From Paraburkholderia sp. CNPSo 3272 (GTDB taxonomy: Bacteria; Pseudomonadota; Gammaproteobacteria; Burkholderiales; Burkholderiaceae), in NCBI RefSeq assembly GCF_024206495.1, contig NZ_JAMBPQ010000008.1, forward strand, positions 1 to 64,000: a stretch of 64,000 nucleotides of DNA, given 5' to 3'. The position numbers and the translations under genes are program-made. A model generated the notes under the pieces. It searched no databases and was not told the DNA's origin. It worked only from the letters and a program-made list of their open reading frames with translations. Below are positions 44,831 through 55,773 of the stretch, one piece after another. Every line of letters begins with the position of its first letter. The stretch's first letter is position 1.

Positions 44831-45055
44831 TCCACCGTACCGCATCGAGCTTGACCCGCTCGGGCTTTCCCGCCGCGGCAGGGGAAATCCTGGAACCCTG
44901 ACACCCAGCTGCCTGCAGACGGCAGAAAGATACGGTTTGCCCGAGCCTTCGCAGCGATGGATGGCGGCGGCGATGGCTGCGTCACCGATATGCCGGCGCA
45001 GCCATTCCAGCGTTTGCCGGTCGTTCTCGGTGTGTACCCTGACCAGATGCTCCAT
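44798..45055 (-). CDS. Small hypothetical protein
   Basis: 85 residues starting MEHLVRVHTENDRQTLEWL. The first 55 residues look like a genuine helical domain (RRHIGDAAIAAAIHRCEG, then KPYLSAVCRQLGVRVPGF), possibly a small DNA-binding-like fold. The tail overlaps the kinase remnant on the other strand and is low-complexity. A further in-frame start lies at 45088. I do not recognise a named family with certainty. Confidence 0.5.
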   Translation of the reverse strand: MEHLVRVHTENDRQTLEWLRRHIGDAAIAAAIHRCEGSGKPYLSAVCRQLGVRVPGFPLPRRESPSGSSSMRYGGIGGGSRRIEK

Positions 45056-45503
45056 CGTCGCCTCCTGGCTGCCCGACACAGCCTGCATGGATAGGGGTTA
45101 CCGTGAGGCCGGGCCGAATTAGGCGGCAACGAACATTGCAGGCGATCTGACCGCCTCCAGCATCCAGGACACCGCTATATGGTAATTTCCATTCGACCCT
45201 AAAAGATTGATAATTAATATTATGTTAAATCATTTGCAAAAGAACAGCCCGCACCATCCATGGCGGGCCTCCTTCAGCGCGCGATGCGCGGCAGCGACCA
45301 GCCATCTGCCAGAGCTTGATCAGTTGAGGCAGCTTGCTCCGAGTCCAGACCAGCGCTGCAGCGATACCGACGGCCGAGACGGCTGCGATCACCCTTCGGT
45401 CTCCAAAGAAATTGCGCTCGCCTGTGCGAGCGCTTTTTTTTGGTTCATCGCGGAATATCAAAAAACGCCATAGAGACGCGACTGATATGCAGTGGCGGCT
45501 GCA
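45056..45503. other. Spacer, 448 nt, with a short AT-rich patch and a terminator
   Basis: It lies between the small hypothetical gene and the OmpA-like gene. It has an AT-rich patch near 45205-45232, a GCCCGC/GCGGGC hairpin at 45247-45268 without T-run, and the strong terminator at 45414-45441. No supported gene. Confidence 0.5.
45414..45441 (+). terminator. Intrinsic terminator
   Basis: Stem GCGCTCG (45414-45420) and CGAGCGC (45427-45433), 6-nt loop, then eight T (45434-45441). It is strong on the plus strand. On the minus strand it is preceded by eight A and followed by AATTTCTTT, 63 nt after the OmpA-like stop, so it may also end the adhesin transcript. Confidence 0.85.
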
Positions 45504-46232
45504 TCACCTACGCCCTTGAACGGTGATCGACACATACCGATCCTGTTGCAGACACGCAATCAGCGCGCGCGCGTCGTCATCCACGCAGTGCGTTCTCGGC
45601 TGGCTCGAGCCCACGCCCTTCGCGTGAATGATGCTGCCGTCCAGTCCGTGTGCAACGAGATAGTCGCGCACGGTGTTGGCCCGCGCGAGCGACAACGCGC
45701 CGTTGAGCGATTCGGGACCAAGCCTGTCGGCATGGCCCACAACCGTGATTGTGTTCACCTGCTCATGCTGTGGGATGCGTTGGGCGATCGCATCGAGTTC
45801 GGCTTTCGCAGATGGCGACATGGTGTCAGCTGCCGACTTGCCGAACGGGAACAGCGCATCACTTCCCACCGCGAAATTCTCGAGCATGGTCGCCTCCTGC
45901 TCGACCGCACCCGTTTCGGTCGACGTATTACTGCTGGCCTCCTGGCTGCATGTGAAGAGCAGAACGCGCGGGTCGCTCCGCTTGTCGTCGGCGGCGCGAG
46001 CCCGGTCGATTCTGTCGATCGGCTGCACCGCCTTGTCGCCGCAGATGCGTTGCGCAACGTCCGCGCAGGTCGACGCGCTTTCGAACAGTCCGTGACACTC
46101 GGCCCGGTATGTTCTGACGCCGTCGCTTGCATCGACCGAATAGGCGTTGAAAGTTGGACCACTCGCTGCCGTGCATCCGCTCATGACAAGCACCGTAGTA
46201 CTGAAAAGGCCTGCAAAAAAGAGTCGATTCAT
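45504..46232 (-). CDS. OmpA-family outer-membrane lipoprotein, adhesin partner
   Basis: 242 residues. A lipoprotein signal with lipobox LVMSGC gives Cys+1. A Cys-rich middle part follows, then a C-terminal OmpA peptidoglycan-binding domain: LFPFGKSAADTMSPSAKAEL, ITVVGHADRLGPESLNGALS and the NTVRDYLVAHGL helix. ATG 46232 was chosen for its lipoprotein signal and GGAG 9 nt upstream; an in-frame extension to 46259 would spoil the signal peptide. It starts 69 nt after the stop of the giant adhesin. Such OmpA partners are frequent beside Burkholderia trimeric autotransporters and probably anchor or stabilise them. Confidence 0.92.
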   Translation of the reverse strand: MNRLFFAGLFSTTVLVMSGCTAASGPTFNAYSVDASDGVRTYRAECHGLFESASTCADVAQRICGDKAVQPIDRIDRARAADDKRSDPRVLLFTCSQEASSNTSTETGAVEQEATMLENFAVGSDALFPFGKSAADTMSPSAKAELDAIAQRIPQHEQVNTITVVGHADRLGPESLNGALSLARANTVRDYLVAHGLDGSIIHAKGVGSSQPRTHCVDDDARALIACLQQDRYVSITVQGRR

Positions 46233-46301
46233 CCAGGAACTCCATAGACTGTGGGGCAAACATTGCGAGACTCGCGGCAGCTGCGGCCCCGCCCTCGCGA
46301 C

Positions 46302-49300
46302 TTACCATTGCATGGCTGCGCCAACACCGACGGTCGTGCCTCCCGGACTCATGCCCACGCCGGCTTTCATCTTCAGGTTCTCCGTCAGGCGCGCCGTACC
46401 GCCGATCGCCACCGCCTGATAGCCCCGGAAGCCCGCCGTGCCGATGCCGAGCGACAGCGTCTTGTCCTTGTCTACTTCCGGAATCATGGTCAGCGCGGTC
46501 GCCGCCGCGACGCCCGAATAGGCATTGCGCGCGGTCGCGTTGATGCCGCTCTGCAGTTCATTCATGCGGGTATCGGTGTACGCGTTCGCCTGAGAAAGCG
46601 CAGCGTTCAACTGCTGGACGTTGACCGCGTCGGTAGCCGCCGTACCGGCTGCGACATTGATGACCTGCCGGTTCGACGCAGCGGAACCGACTGCCACGAC
46701 ATTCGCGCGGCCCCCGTCGTTGCTATCGGCGCCGAGCGCCGTCGATCCCGCGCCCGTCGACGTCGCGCCGGCTCCAACCGCAGTCGAACTGGTGCCCGAC
46801 GCAGTCGAGCCGTTGCCCACCGCCGAACTGTTAGTGCCAGACGCCACGGCGCCCTGTCCACCCGCCGACGAGTTCACCCCCGACGGCGCCGGCGGTGTCG
46901 GTGTGCCGGGCGACGACGAGAAGCTGCCACCGTTATTGTTGGTGGTGGTCTGCTGGTTGATGAGCGTCGTCAACCGGCTTGCCACTGCATCGAGCTGCAT
47001 TACGTTCACCGCGTCAGTCCCGGCCTTGCCGGCGGCGAGGCCGGTGACCTGCCGGTTGCCGACGTTGACTTCACCCGCCGACGACTGCGGACTACTCAAT
47101 CCGTACGCAATGTAATTGCTCAACGCGCCGACCGTCGTTACCGATCCCGCTCCGAGCGCGACGCTGTTTGCGAACGGCGCGCTCGCACCGGCGCCCAGGG
47201 CGAGCGCGTCGATTGCACTGCTGTGCGCGCCTGAACCGATTGCAATGGACCCGGCGTTGGCCGCGGCGGCATTCGCGCCCTGGGCGATCGACTGCACGCC
47301 ACTCGCAACCGAACCGCTGCCCACTGCAATCGCATCCGCCTGCGCGGAGTTCGCGGCCTGCCCGATCGCAACGCCACCCGGCGCCGTCGAGTCGACGATT
47401 GCGCCATTGCCCACACCCACGCCGTTGTCGCCGTTCACGACGGTCGTGGGCCCGACAGCAATCGACTGCGTACCGACCGCCAGCGAGTCCGCCGCTGTCG
47501 AATTCGCGTGAAAGTACATCTGTCCCGAAACGGCGAACGACGATAGCGCGCCCGCAAGCTGCCTGATCGTGACCGCGTCCTGGGCCTGCGTGCCGTCCGC
47601 GACGTTGGTCAACTGGCGATAGGTATTGCCGGCCGCGCTGCCGAAAGACACCGCGCCGAGCAAGGTTTGATCAGACGTGTTGAAGGGAATCGCATGGGTG
47701 CCATTCGCAATTGAACCGATACCGGACAGGACCGCGCGATTGGACACGGACCCCGAGCCGATCGCGACGCCGCCCGCCACCGATGCGCTCGACAGCGCGC
47801 CCAATGCAAGCGCGTTGTCCGCCTGCGCGGCAGCGCCGTTGCCGCCGGCGAAGCTGCTCACCCCGGCGGCCGTCGCCCCTGCGCCTGCTGCCAACGCATT
47901 GACGCCGCTGGCGCCGTCGTTGTTGTAGTTGCCGCCTTGCGTACCGCCGTCGTTGACGCTGTAGTAGTGCGTCTTGCTGGCCGCGACTACACCGGCGAGG
48001 TTGTCGACCGCCTGATCCGTCGCGTACAGCTGCGAACCGTTCACCGCGTCCGTACTCGTCGCGCTCACCCGGCCTGCCGCAACGTTGGTCACCGTGCGCT
48101 CGTTACCTGCACTGCCCACGCTCACCGTGCTCGTCGGGGCAGTCCCCGCGTACGTATAGGCCGTACCGTTGATCGTAACGCCAGTCGTTACCGCTGCTGC
48201 AGCCGTGGTCGAACCGCTGCCCAGCGCAACGGCATTCGCGTTATTGGCCACCGCGCCCTGACCCAGGGCCGTGCTGTTGGCGCCGGCCGCGGTGGCGGCC
48301 ACGCCCGCCGCAAGCGCGTTGGTGCCGGAGGCGCCATCGTCGGCGTAGTTGGCACTCTGGGAGCCACCGTCGTTGACGCTGTAGTAGTGCGTCTTGTTGG
48401 CGGTTACCGTCGTGGACAGACTGCTGACGGCCTGATCGGTTGCATACAGCTGCGAGCCGTTCACCGCGTCCGTACTCGTCGCACTGACCCGGCCTGCCGC
48501 CACGTTGGTCACCGTGCGCTCGTTACCCGGGCTGCCCACGCTCACCGTGCTCGTCGGGGCAGTCCCCGCGTACGTGTAGGCTGTGCCGTTGATCGTGACG
48601 CCTGTCGTCACCACCGCCGCGGCGGTGGTGGAGGCGCTGCCCAGCGCCACGCTATTGGCGAACGTCGAGCTCGCCCCTGCGCCAAGGGCTACGGCGTCCA
48701 TGGCGCTACTCTGCGCGCCGGAGCCCACAGCCACGCCGCCCTGGTTAGCGGCATTCGCGTTGGCACCTTGCGCGATCGACTGCGCACCGCTCGCGAGCGC
48801 GCCGCTGCCGAGCGCCATGGCGTCGGCCGCGGCCGAATGCGTTTGCTGGCCGATCGCGACGCCGCCGGGCGCCGTCGCATCGACCACTGCCCCGTTGCCG
48901 ACACCGACACCGTTGTCTGCGTTGACGACGGTCGTCGGTCCGACAGCGATCGACTGCGCGCCCACCGCCAGCGAATCGGCCGCCGTCGAATTCGCGTGAA
49001 AATAGTTCGTGCCCGTTACCGAGAACGATGACAATGCGCCCGCGAGTTGCCTGACGGTGACTGCGTCTTGCGCCTGCGTGCCGTCGGCGACATTGGTCAG
49101 CTGACGGTAGGCGGTGCTACTGCCGACAGATACCGCACCCAGCAAGGTCTCGTCGGAGGTGTTGAACGGAATAGCATGGGAGCCGTTGGCGATAGAGCCG
49201 ACCCCGGGCAGAACCGTGCGATCCGAAACCGATCCCGATCCGATCGCCACGCCGCCGACGACCGAAGCCATCGCTTGCGGCCCGAATGCGGTTGCATTGT

Positions 49301-52300
49301 TCGCCAGCGCCTGGGCGCCGTTGCCCAGTGCCGCGCTGCTTACCCCGGAAGCGAGCGCGCCGACACCTGCAGCCAGGGCGTTGGCGCCGGTGGCGCCGTC
49401 GTCGGCATAGTTGCCGCCTTGCGTGCCGCCGTCGTTGACGCTGTAGTAGTGCGTCTTGTTAGCGGTTACCGTCGTGGACAGCGCGTCGACCGCCTGATCG
49501 GTCGCGTACAACTGCGATCCGTTCACCGCGTCGGTACTGACCGAATTCAACTGGCCCGCTGCAACATTCGTCACGGTGCGTTCGGCGCCCACTTTGCCGA
49601 CGCTGACCGTGCTCGCCGGCGCGGTGCCGGCAAACGTGTACGCAGTCCCATTGATCGTCGCGCCTGGCGTCCCCACCGCGGCAGCTGTCGTGCTTCCCGC
49701 ACCCAGTGCCACCGCGCCGGCATTGGTGACCGTGGCGCCGGAGCCGATCGCAACGCCTTGTGTCGCCGCGGCAGACACCGTTGCGGCGTCACCGAACGCG
49801 ACCGAACCGGCATTGTTCGCCGCCGATCCATTGCCCAGCGCGACGGCGCCCTCGCCGCTCGCTGCAGTGGCATTGCCGAGCGCCACCGCGCCCTGGCCGT
49901 TGGACGTATTGTTCGCGCCCATGGTTATCGCACCGGTGCCGATCGCCGAGTTCGGATCGCCGATGGCAACCGCGCCGTTACCGCTGGCCGTATTGCCCAC
50001 GCCGATGGACACCGCCTTGCCGCCAGTCGCGGTTGCCGTCTGACCGATCGCTACGGCGCCGGCCGTATTCGCGGTTGCGCCGGTACCCTGGGCGATCGAA
50101 TCGCCACCCGTGGCTTGAGCCCCGTTGCCCACGGCAATATCGTTGGCCGTCGTAGGTGCGCCGTTCACGCCGGCCACTGCATTCAGACCCTGAGCGATCG
50201 AATCGTTACCGAAAGCATTGGCAACCGGCCCCACTGCAATCGCGTTGCTACCGGTGGAAACGCTGTCCGCCAGCACCGAATTGGTGTGAAAATATTTGAT
50301 CCCGCCGCCATCGTTGATGTTGGAAATCGCTGTGCTATTGGCCGTGACCTGCTGGTCGGTGGCAAACAGCTGCGAACCGTTCACCGCGTTCGTGCTCGTG
50401 GCGCTCAGCTGCCCTGCCGCCACATTCGCGATCTGCCGTTCGGCGCCTGACGCGCCCACGCTCACGACACCGGCCGGCGCAGCGCCGGCGAATGTATAGG
50501 CCGTGCCACCAATGGTCGCCCCCGTGGTCGGCACAGCGCCCGTTGTCACGGTGCTGCCCTGGCCCAGCGCAACATTGCTGCCGGTCGTGCCCGCGACAAT
50601 GCTTGCACCCTGGCCCAATACCGTCGCATTGGCATTGCCGTTGTCAGTAGACTGGTTGCCCAGCACCGTGGAGGATGCACCCGTCGCGCTCGCGCCGAAA
50701 CCACCGGCGCTCGCATTGGCTCCGCTCGATACCGGTTGCACCGCAGACACGCTGTTGTTCGATACAAACGGACCAGTCTGGCCGTTGACGATAGACGTCA
50801 CACTCTGGTTCGTGGCGAACAACTGCGACCCATTCACGGCATCCGTGCTCGTCGCGGTCAATGCAGCGGGCGCCATGTTGGTGATCGTCACCGGAGATCC
50901 GGCTCCCACGCCGCCTGTCGCACCGAGGGTGATCTTCGTGCCACCCGCCGCGTCGTACTTGACCGCGATATTCGCCGTGTTATCGATATTTGTATTCAGC
51001 GCGTTCAAAGCACCGGCAACCGTCGTCTGCGCCGTGGGTCCGGTCACGGCCCCGGTACTGCTGACGCTGTTGACCGGTTGGCTAAAGCCGGTGAGATTGC
51101 CGGTAGCTGAGCTATAGCTGGCGCCCCCGCCCAGTGTGCTCGCTGTAGACGTGCCCAGGTTATTGACGCCGGTGACGACAGTATTCAGCTGCGAGCCGTT
51201 GACGGCATCGGTGCTCGTAGCCGAAATCACGCCTGCCGCGACATTCTGCAGTTGCCGTTCCTGCCCGGCAGAGCCGACCGACACCACGCCAATGGCTGCG
51301 CTCGCGATGCCGGCCGCTGTGCCGCCGTAAAGCGCAGTGGTACCCGCATGCGGTGCTGCGGTTGTACTTCCTGCGCCCAGCGCAACATCGTTCGCGTTGC
51401 TTGCCGTCGCACCCGGTCCGATCGCGACACTGTCGGTGCCCAGCGCCCGGCTGTCCGGCGCGCTCGAGTTAGCGTGGAAGTACTTGATGCCCGGCGTCGT
51501 ACCGCCGCCGGTCAAGGCGTTGACCAGGTTCTGCACAGAGGTATAGGTATTGCCGCCGTAGCTCAGGCTGGTGGTCAACGCACCCGTCGTAGCGTTGTAG
51601 GTGCTGCCACCTCCCAGGCTGGAGGCCACGCTGCTGCCCAGACTGGTCACCTGGCCGCTCAGCGTATGGCCCACGTTGTACAACTGGCTGCCGTTCACCG
51701 CATCGGTGCTAGTGGCGCTCACCTCGCCGTCGGCCAGTTGGGTAATCTGGCGCTGACCGACCGCCACCGCACCATGGGTCGGCGCCTGGTCCACTGTGAA
51801 AGTCTGGCCGTTCACGACCGCATTGGCCGTCGTGTAGGTAGTGGTCGCGTCTGCGCCATGGCTGACGGTGCCGTTACCGAGCGCGACATCGCCGGCACCG
51901 TTGGCAACGGCGCCCGAACCGACGGCTGTACTGTTACTACCGGTAGCCGTCGGTGCCGTGTATGCCGTCGGGTTGCCTGTGATCCACCTGTTTGCGGCCG
52001 CTGAGCTCGAACTGGTCAATTGACTCACATTCACAGCGTCGGTTGGATTGACACCCGCGGCAAGGTTGGTGATGGTGACACCGCCCGCCGGTGCGCCTGC
52101 GCCGCCGGTCGCCCCGAGCGTAATCGTGTTACTGCCTGCAGCGTCGTATTTCACTGCGATATTGGCAGCGTTGTCGACGTTCGTGTTGAGTGCAGATAGT
52201 GCACCGGACACCGTGGTCTGCGCCGTGGTGGCGCCCACCGCACCGGTGCCGCTGACACTGCTGATCGGTTGACTGAAACCGCTCACGTTGCCTGTGGCTG

Positions 52301-54044
52301 AACTGTAGGTGGCGCCGCCCCCCAGCGTCGCCGCCACCGAGGCACCAAGGGTGTTCACTCCGGTGACGACCGAATTCAGTTGCGAGCCGTTGATCGCATC
52401 CGTGCTGGTCGCCGAGATCACACCCGCGGCCACATTCTGCAGTTGCCGCTCCTGTCCTGCGGCACCCACGGAGACGACGCCATTGGCTGCACTGGCGATG
52501 CCCGCCGCCGTCCCGCCGTAAAGGGACGTCGTGCCCGCATGCGGCGCCGCAGTCGTGCTGCTGGCACCCAGGGCCACGCTATTGGCATTGCTTGCCGTAG
52601 CGCCCGAACCGAGCGCCAGTCCCCTTGATGCCCCGGCCTGCACGACCGCGGTATCGCCCAGCGCGATCGCGCCAGCGCTGTTCGCCTGGGAGGTGTTACC
52701 CAGCGCCACTGCGCCCTGACCGCTAGCAATGTTGCTATTGCCCTGCGCCACCGCACCGTTGCCCGTGGCCGCGTTGTTCGCGCCCACTGCCACCGCACCG
52801 TTGCCCGCCGCGGTATTGGGGTCGCCGATCGCGACCGCCCCGTTACCGCTGGCGGTCTGCGCCTGACCGATCGCCACCGCCCCGGTACCGCCAAGCACCT
52901 GCGAATTCTGTCCACCGGCGAACGAACCCGCGCCGGCCGCGGCGGCAACGGTATTGGTGTCGCCGATGGCGACTGTCGAGGCGGCAAGCGCGTTCGCGTT
53001 AACGCCAACGGCGACTGCGCTGCCCAGGGAGGCCGTCGCCTTTGGACCCAGGGCGACGGCGTTGGCAGCGCCCGCCGTGGCGCCGACGCCAAAGGCAGTT
53101 GCCCACTGCCCGCTGGCGGTGGCCACCGCACCTATGGCCGTAGCGGATCCGCCGGACGCGGTTGCTTGAGTACCCATGGCCACATCATTGACGAGACTAC
53201 TCTTCGCGCCGGCGCCAAAGGCGATCGTGCCTCCTCCCACCGCCTTGGATTCCGCGCCGACGGCAATCGCATTAAAGCCCGAAGCGACGGCGCCTGCGGT
53301 GGCGTCCCCCCCGATCGCGATCGAGTTTGCACCCGAGGCCTGCACCGCAGTGGCGACAGTGGCGCCGCCCACACCGAATGCCACCGAATTGACGCCGGTG
53401 GCCTGCGCCAATGTGCCGACGGCCGTGGCCTGCGCCCCTGATGCGTTGGCGACGGTGCCCACCGCCGTGGCCCACGTGCCCGTGGCAGCCGTTGCAACAC
53501 CTAACCCTGTACTGCCCTGCCCCGTGGCGGTCGCCCCGTTGCCCACCGCAGTCGCCTCGAAGGTCGAACCGCCGCCCGGAAGTGCAGTACCCGAGGTCCC
53601 GCTCGCGTTGGCGTTCGCGCCAATTGCAATCGGCGAGCCCCCTGCTCCCGATGCGACGGCTTTCGCGTTCGAGCCAATGGCAATACCGTTGCCAGCGGTG
53701 CCCCCAGCAGTGGCGTTGGAGCCAACGGCGACCGTGGCCTGCGCGCCAGCGGAGGACGTATTCCCAACAGCAACTGAACCGAATCCGGTCGCGCTCCCAC
53801 CAGCAACCGACTGTGCCCAGGCATCTGTCACAAAAATACAGGCCAGCAAAACAGCTAGATGCTTTTTGGAGACACTCTGTAACCCGCAAGCACCGATACT
53901 TTGACTTCCGTGCTTGTGCCGATGTTGCACACAAGAGATCACCGCCGTCCCTTTTCTGCCTTTACCCTGCGCCATACATAATTCCGATGCGGCCACAAAC
54001 GCACCTAGCGCCTTGTTCCAGACCGTCCGATATACCTTGTTCAT
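46302..54044 (-). CDS. Giant YadA-type trimeric autotransporter adhesin
   Basis: 2580 residues. The extended signal peptide region (ESPR) is [19 protein letters not shown] and the hydrophobic signal ends VTDAWAQS. The passenger consists of many YadA-head repeats (GxxAxAxGxxSxAxG pattern) broken by about 13 neck motifs such as [11 protein letters not shown] Pro/Ser/Gly linker near residue 2370 precedes a stalk. The last roughly 75 residues ([20 protein letters not shown] to VGVGAAMQW) form the YadA anchor barrel. Three copies assemble on the surface and mediate adhesion or autoagglutination. The Shine-Dalgarno GAGGA lies 6 nt before the ATG, within an inverted repeat. No premature stop despite length and repeats. 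Confidence 0.97.
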   Translation of the reverse strand: MNKVYRTVWNKALGAFVAASELCMAQGKGRKGTAVISCVQHRHKHGSQSIGACGLQSVSKKHLAVLLACIFVTDAWAQSVAGGSATGFGSVAVGNTSSAGAQATVAVGSNATAGGTAGNGIAIGSNAKAVASGAGGSPIAIGANANASGTSGTALPGGGSTFEATAVGNGATATGQGSTGLGVATAATGTWATAVGTVANASGAQATAVGTLAQATGVNSVAFGVGGATVATAVQASGANSIAIGGDATAGAVASGFNAIAVGAESKAVGGGTIAFGAGAKSSLVNDVAMGTQATASGGSATAIGAVATASGQWATAFGVGATAGAANAVALGPKATASLGSAVAVGVNANALAASTVAIGDTNTVAAAAGAGSFAGGQNSQVLGGTGAVAIGQAQTASGNGAVAIGDPNTAAGNGAVAVGANNAATGNGAVAQGNSNIASGQGAVALGNTSQANSAGAIALGDTAVVQAGASRGLALGSGATASNANSVALGASSTTAAPHAGTTSLYGGTAAGIASAANGVVSVGAAGQERQLQNVAAGVISATSTDAINGSQLNSVVTGVNTLGASVAATLGGGATYSSATGNVSGFSQPISSVSGTGAVGATTAQTTVSGALSALNTNVDNAANIAVKYDAAGSNTITLGATGGAGAPAGGVTITNLAAGVNPTDAVNVSQLTSSSSAAANRWITGNPTAYTAPTATGSNSTAVGSGAVANGAGDVALGNGTVSHGADATTTYTTANAVVNGQTFTVDQAPTHGAVAVGQRQITQLADGEVSATSTDAVNGSQLYNVGHTLSGQVTSLGSSVASSLGGGSTYNATTGALTTSLSYGGNTYTSVQNLVNALTGGGTTPGIKYFHANSSAPDSRALGTDSVAIGPGATASNANDVALGAGSTTAAPHAGTTALYGGTAAGIASAAIGVVSVGSAGQERQLQNVAAGVISATSTDAVNGSQLNTVVTGVNNLGTSTASTLGGGASYSSATGNLTGFSQPVNSVSSTGAVTGPTAQTTVAGALNALNTNIDNTANIAVKYDAAGGTKITLGATGGVGAGSPVTITNMAPAALTATSTDAVNGSQLFATNQSVTSIVNGQTGPFVSNNSVSAVQPVSSGANASAGGFGASATGASSTVLGNQSTDNGNANATVLGQGASIVAGTTGSNVALGQGSTVTTGAVPTTGATIGGTAYTFAGAAPAGVVSVGASGAERQIANVAAGQLSATSTNAVNGSQLFATDQQVTANSTAISNINDGGGIKYFHTNSVLADSVSTGSNAIAVGPVANAFGNDSIAQGLNAVAGVNGAPTTANDIAVGNGAQATGGDSIAQGTGATANTAGAVAIGQTATATGGKAVSIGVGNTASGNGAVAIGDPNSAIGTGAITMGANNTSNGQGAVALGNATAASGEGAVALGNGSAANNAGSVAFGDAATVSAAATQGVAIGSGATVTNAGAVALGAGSTTAAAVGTPGATINGTAYTFAGTAPASTVSVGKVGAERTVTNVAAGQLNSVSTDAVNGSQLYATDQAVDALSTTVTANKTHYYSVNDGGTQGGNYADDGATGANALAAGVGALASGVSSAALGNGAQALANNATAFGPQAMASVVGGVAIGSGSVSDRTVLPGVGSIANGSHAIPFNTSDETLLGAVSVGSSTAYRQLTNVADGTQAQDAVTVRQLAGALSSFSVTGTNYFHANSTAADSLAVGAQSIAVGPTTVVNADNGVGVGNGAVVDATAPGGVAIGQQTHSAAADAMALGSGALASGAQSIAQGANANAANQGGVAVGSGAQSSAMDAVALGAGASSTFANSVALGSASTTAAAVVTTGVTINGTAYTYAGTAPTSTVSVGSPGNERTVTNVAAGRVSATSTDAVNGSQLYATDQAVSSLSTTVTANKTHYYSVNDGGSQSANYADDGASGTNALAAGVAATAAGANSTALGQGAVANNANAVALGSGSTTAAAAVTTGVTINGTAYTYAGTAPTSTVSVGSAGNERTVTNVAAGRVSATSTDAVNGSQLYATDQAVDNLAGVVAASKTHYYSVNDGGTQGGNYNNDGASGVNALAAGAGATAAGVSSFAGGNGAAAQADNALALGALSSASVAGGVAIGSGSVSNRAVLSGIGSIANGTHAIPFNTSDQTLLGAVSFGSAAGNTYRQLTNVADGTQAQDAVTIRQLAGALSSFAVSGQMYFHANSTAADSLAVGTQSIAVGPTTVVNGDNGVGVGNGAIVDSTAPGGVAIGQAANSAQADAIAVGSGSVASGVQSIAQGANAAAANAGSIAIGSGAHSSAIDALALGAGASAPFANSVALGAGSVTTVGALSNYIAYGLSSPQSSAGEVNVGNRQVTGLAAGKAGTDAVNVMQLDAVASRLTTLINQQTTTNNNGGSFSSSPGTPTPPAPSGVNSSAGGQGAVASGTNSSAVGNGSTASGTSSTAVGAGATSTGAGSTALGADSNDGGRANVVAVGSAASNRQVINVAAGTAATDAVNVQQLNAALSQANAYTDTRMNELQSGINATARNAYSGVAAATALTMIPEVDKDKTLSLGIGTAGFRGYQAVAIGGTARLTENLKMKAGVGMSPGGTTVGVGAAMQW
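47150..47980 (-). repeat. Adhesin passenger module, copy B (about 0.83 kb)
   Basis: Direct repeat of the region 48640-49465, offset 1482-1488 nt. Both encode the block from [15 protein letters not shown] through [36 protein letters not shown] and [10 protein letters not shown] to FANSVALG. The copies differ by small indels and many substitutions. Boundaries are approximate. Confidence 0.75.
48030..48180 (-). repeat. Adhesin neck/head direct repeat, near-identical copy 1
   Basis: Offset exactly 420 nt from 48450-48600, with long identical stretches. It encodes the neck [17 protein letters not shown] and the [10 protein letters not shown] and [11 protein letters not shown] segments. Recent duplication or gene conversion within the adhesin. 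Confidence 0.85.
48450..48600 (-). repeat. Adhesin neck/head direct repeat, near-identical copy 2
   Basis: Partner of 48030-48180, in the same reading frame. Unequal exchange between the two would remove or add 140 residues without breaking the frame. Confidence 0.85.
48640..49465 (-). repeat. Adhesin passenger module, copy A (about 0.83 kb)
   Basis: Partner of the module at 47150-47980. Together with the shorter 420-nt-offset repeats it shows that the passenger grew by internal duplication. Confidence 0.75.
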
Positions 54045-54134
54045 CTCGTTTCCTCAATAAGCAACGTGACAATGCAAAATTCATAATCGCAAGCGTGTGC
54101 GCTCATCCGTCTTATTGAGGATGACTATGTATAT
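54045..54134 (-). promoter_or_regulatory. Adhesin leader with Shine-Dalgarno-sequestering inverted repeat
   Basis: On the mRNA strand, TCCTCAATAAG (54121-54111) is followed by a 49-nt loop and then by its exact complement CTTATTGAGGA (54061-54051). The 3' arm contains the GAGGA Shine-Dalgarno sequence, 6 nt before the adhesin ATG. A -10-like TATACA at 54134-54129 puts the likely transcript start at about 54122, so the 5' arm would begin at or next to +1. No good -35 was found. If the arms pair, the ribosome-binding site is hidden, giving an off-state that temperature, a protein, a small RNA or a ligand could open. A DNA operator is the alternative. Confidence 0.65.
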
Positions 54135-55048
54135 CGGTCAGGAAAGTCTGGCTACGACGCGCGTTGCTTTAGCGCTGGAGCTGCGGCAAGTTGCTTCCGC
54201 CCTCAGTCAATGACGAATCCTGAGCGCGAGCGAACCCACGCCTGCGATACGATTCGCACGACTAAGTAAAATATGCATGTCGGCCATTCAGCCAGTTTTT
54301 CGGTGGCCGCTGAGACGTGCGACGAATGTCTGGGCTATGAAGGTCCGAAGGGGGGGCGCAGAGGAAAGGCGGTCGCGCGGCGGAGAGCCAATTGCCGGGC
54401 AGACTGAAGCATATTTTTCGCCGAGCCAATGCCCGTCTCGGTTCCGACTGGGAAATTCATCCTTTCCGCCCCCTCAGTAGCCTGTTGCAACGTTCCCTCG
54501 GCTCGTGGAATGACAAATAGCCTTGCGCGAGGCTACGCGCACCGTTTTTCCTTTCTCGCAGCATTTTGAGCACTATGTGAGACGAAGGCCGCCAAGGCTA
54601 TTCGCATCGAATACGACATCTCTCTTTATTAAATCGTGTAATGGAAAGAAAGATAAGCGCGCACGCGAACTCTCTCATAGTTATTTTCCTTTGTCTACAA
54701 AAAAGCCTTTGTGATATCTGGCATTGCAGAATTTAACAATTTCTGAGCCTGGAGCCTATTGCGACTTCGCCCTCAGACCGCAGCGCTTGCGCCGCGGCCA
54801 TCAATCGCTACCAATGGGGCAGCCGAGCCTTTCCGTTAAAGTTACCGTGGAATGCGGTTCGTTTCACAATCCTTTCATATCCAAACGAATTAAATGCAAG
54901 TCAGGATTTCCTTATGGAAAACCAAGGATTTCCTGCACGTCCCCGGGTGAATTCATGCAATACAGATAACGGAGATTTTTCCAGTCTCGTCACTGTTATT
55001 ACACACTTGTGAAAAGCCATAGAGTGAAAATGAAATGGAATTCATTCG
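54135..55048. other. Intergenic region, about 0.9 kb, AT-richer than surroundings
   Basis: Upstream of the adhesin. Short ORFs here (for example 54277-54480, 54523-54714) have no family features. The stretch 54560-55030 is clearly richer in A and T than the neighbouring genes. There is a small TAGCCT/AGGCTA repeat at 54518-54535. It may hold distal promoter elements or be foreign or silenced DNA; nothing more is supported. Confidence 0.5.
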
Positions 55049-55189
55049 GTCGTGGTCGCCGGTGATCTCGACGAGCGTCTCAACGCACTGGAGATTTGCG
55101 GAGTCGACGACGTGCTCAAGCCGTTTGATGCGGCAGAGGTGCTTGCACGGATTCGCGTGCACCTTACGCGTGCAAACGGTAGTCGGTAG
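55049..55189 (+). pseudogene. Response-regulator receiver-domain remnant
   Basis: The plus frame reads LDERLNALEICGVDDVLKPF then DAAEVLARIRVHLTR and stops at 55187-55189. This is the end of a CheY-like receiver domain, with the conserved KPF and the alpha-5 helix. The phosphorylated Asp and the output domain are missing. Confidence 0.75.
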
Positions 55190-55239
55190 CAGGAAGAAGA
55201 CGCGTTCGTCGTCGACATCACGGGCAGCGGCGTACTCGT

Positions 55240-55600
55240 TTCGCGTTCTACGGCGCGCGTGATGAAAACGACCCGCGAGCGCCGGTCCTCGCCCGGCCAC
55301 GCGTCGAGCCGCACCGGCGGATGGAACACGTGCTGCACGCCATGGATGAGGACCGGCCTGTCCTCGCCCTGCACGTTCACGATCCCCTTGATCCGCAGCA
55401 TCGAAGGGCCCATCAGCGACAGCAGCACACGGTCATGATGATGGCCGTGGTCGTCGGAGCGACACTGCTCTTCGGCAAGCCAGCGTTCCACGTCTGCAAT
55501 CTTGCCGTCCGCAGTGAAAAGGCCCAGAAGGGGAGCCGGATCCGCGAGCCCGGTCGTTCGATCACCACGCGGCTGAACTGCCGCTCGCCATGAACCCGTA
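55240..55600 (-). pseudogene. CobW/YjiA-family GTPase C-terminal remnant
   Basis: The minus strand carries GERQFSRVVIE, then after a one-base shift LADPAPLLGLFTADGKIADV and ERWLAEEQ. The CobW C-terminal domain follows (LSLMGPSMLRIKGIVNVQGE, HGVQHVFHPPVRLDAW, RRSRVVFITRAVERE). A His-rich linker (HGHHHD) is present but short. The N-terminal GTP-binding part is absent, so the gene is dead. Intact relatives are metal-insertion GTPases. Confidence 0.75.
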
Positions 55601-55773
55601 CCGCACGGCGACCGTGTCGACTATCCGGTCAACGGCCGTGTTCATCACCCGCATGGTGACCACTGCGATGATCACGCGCCGGTAGATCTCGTCTGATTAG
55701 CGATAGAGAATGGCGGGAGCGGAATTATTCTTACCTCGAAACCTGCCTGGGGCGATCTCGAAACAAGAAGCTC

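Noticed and set aside
45225..45461. 78-residue minus-strand ORF with a possible membrane segment
   Set aside because: It runs through a strong intrinsic terminator and its ends are not gene-like; at most a remnant.
46251..50450. Plus-strand ORFs opposite the adhesin (for example 47937-49031, 49047-50450)
   Set aside because: They are antisense shadows of repetitive adhesin sequence, made of Arg/Gly/Ala-rich low-complexity protein.
46302..54044. CRISPR-like periodic repeats in the adhesin region
   Set aside because: Repeats are coding, in frame, of variable length and without spacers.
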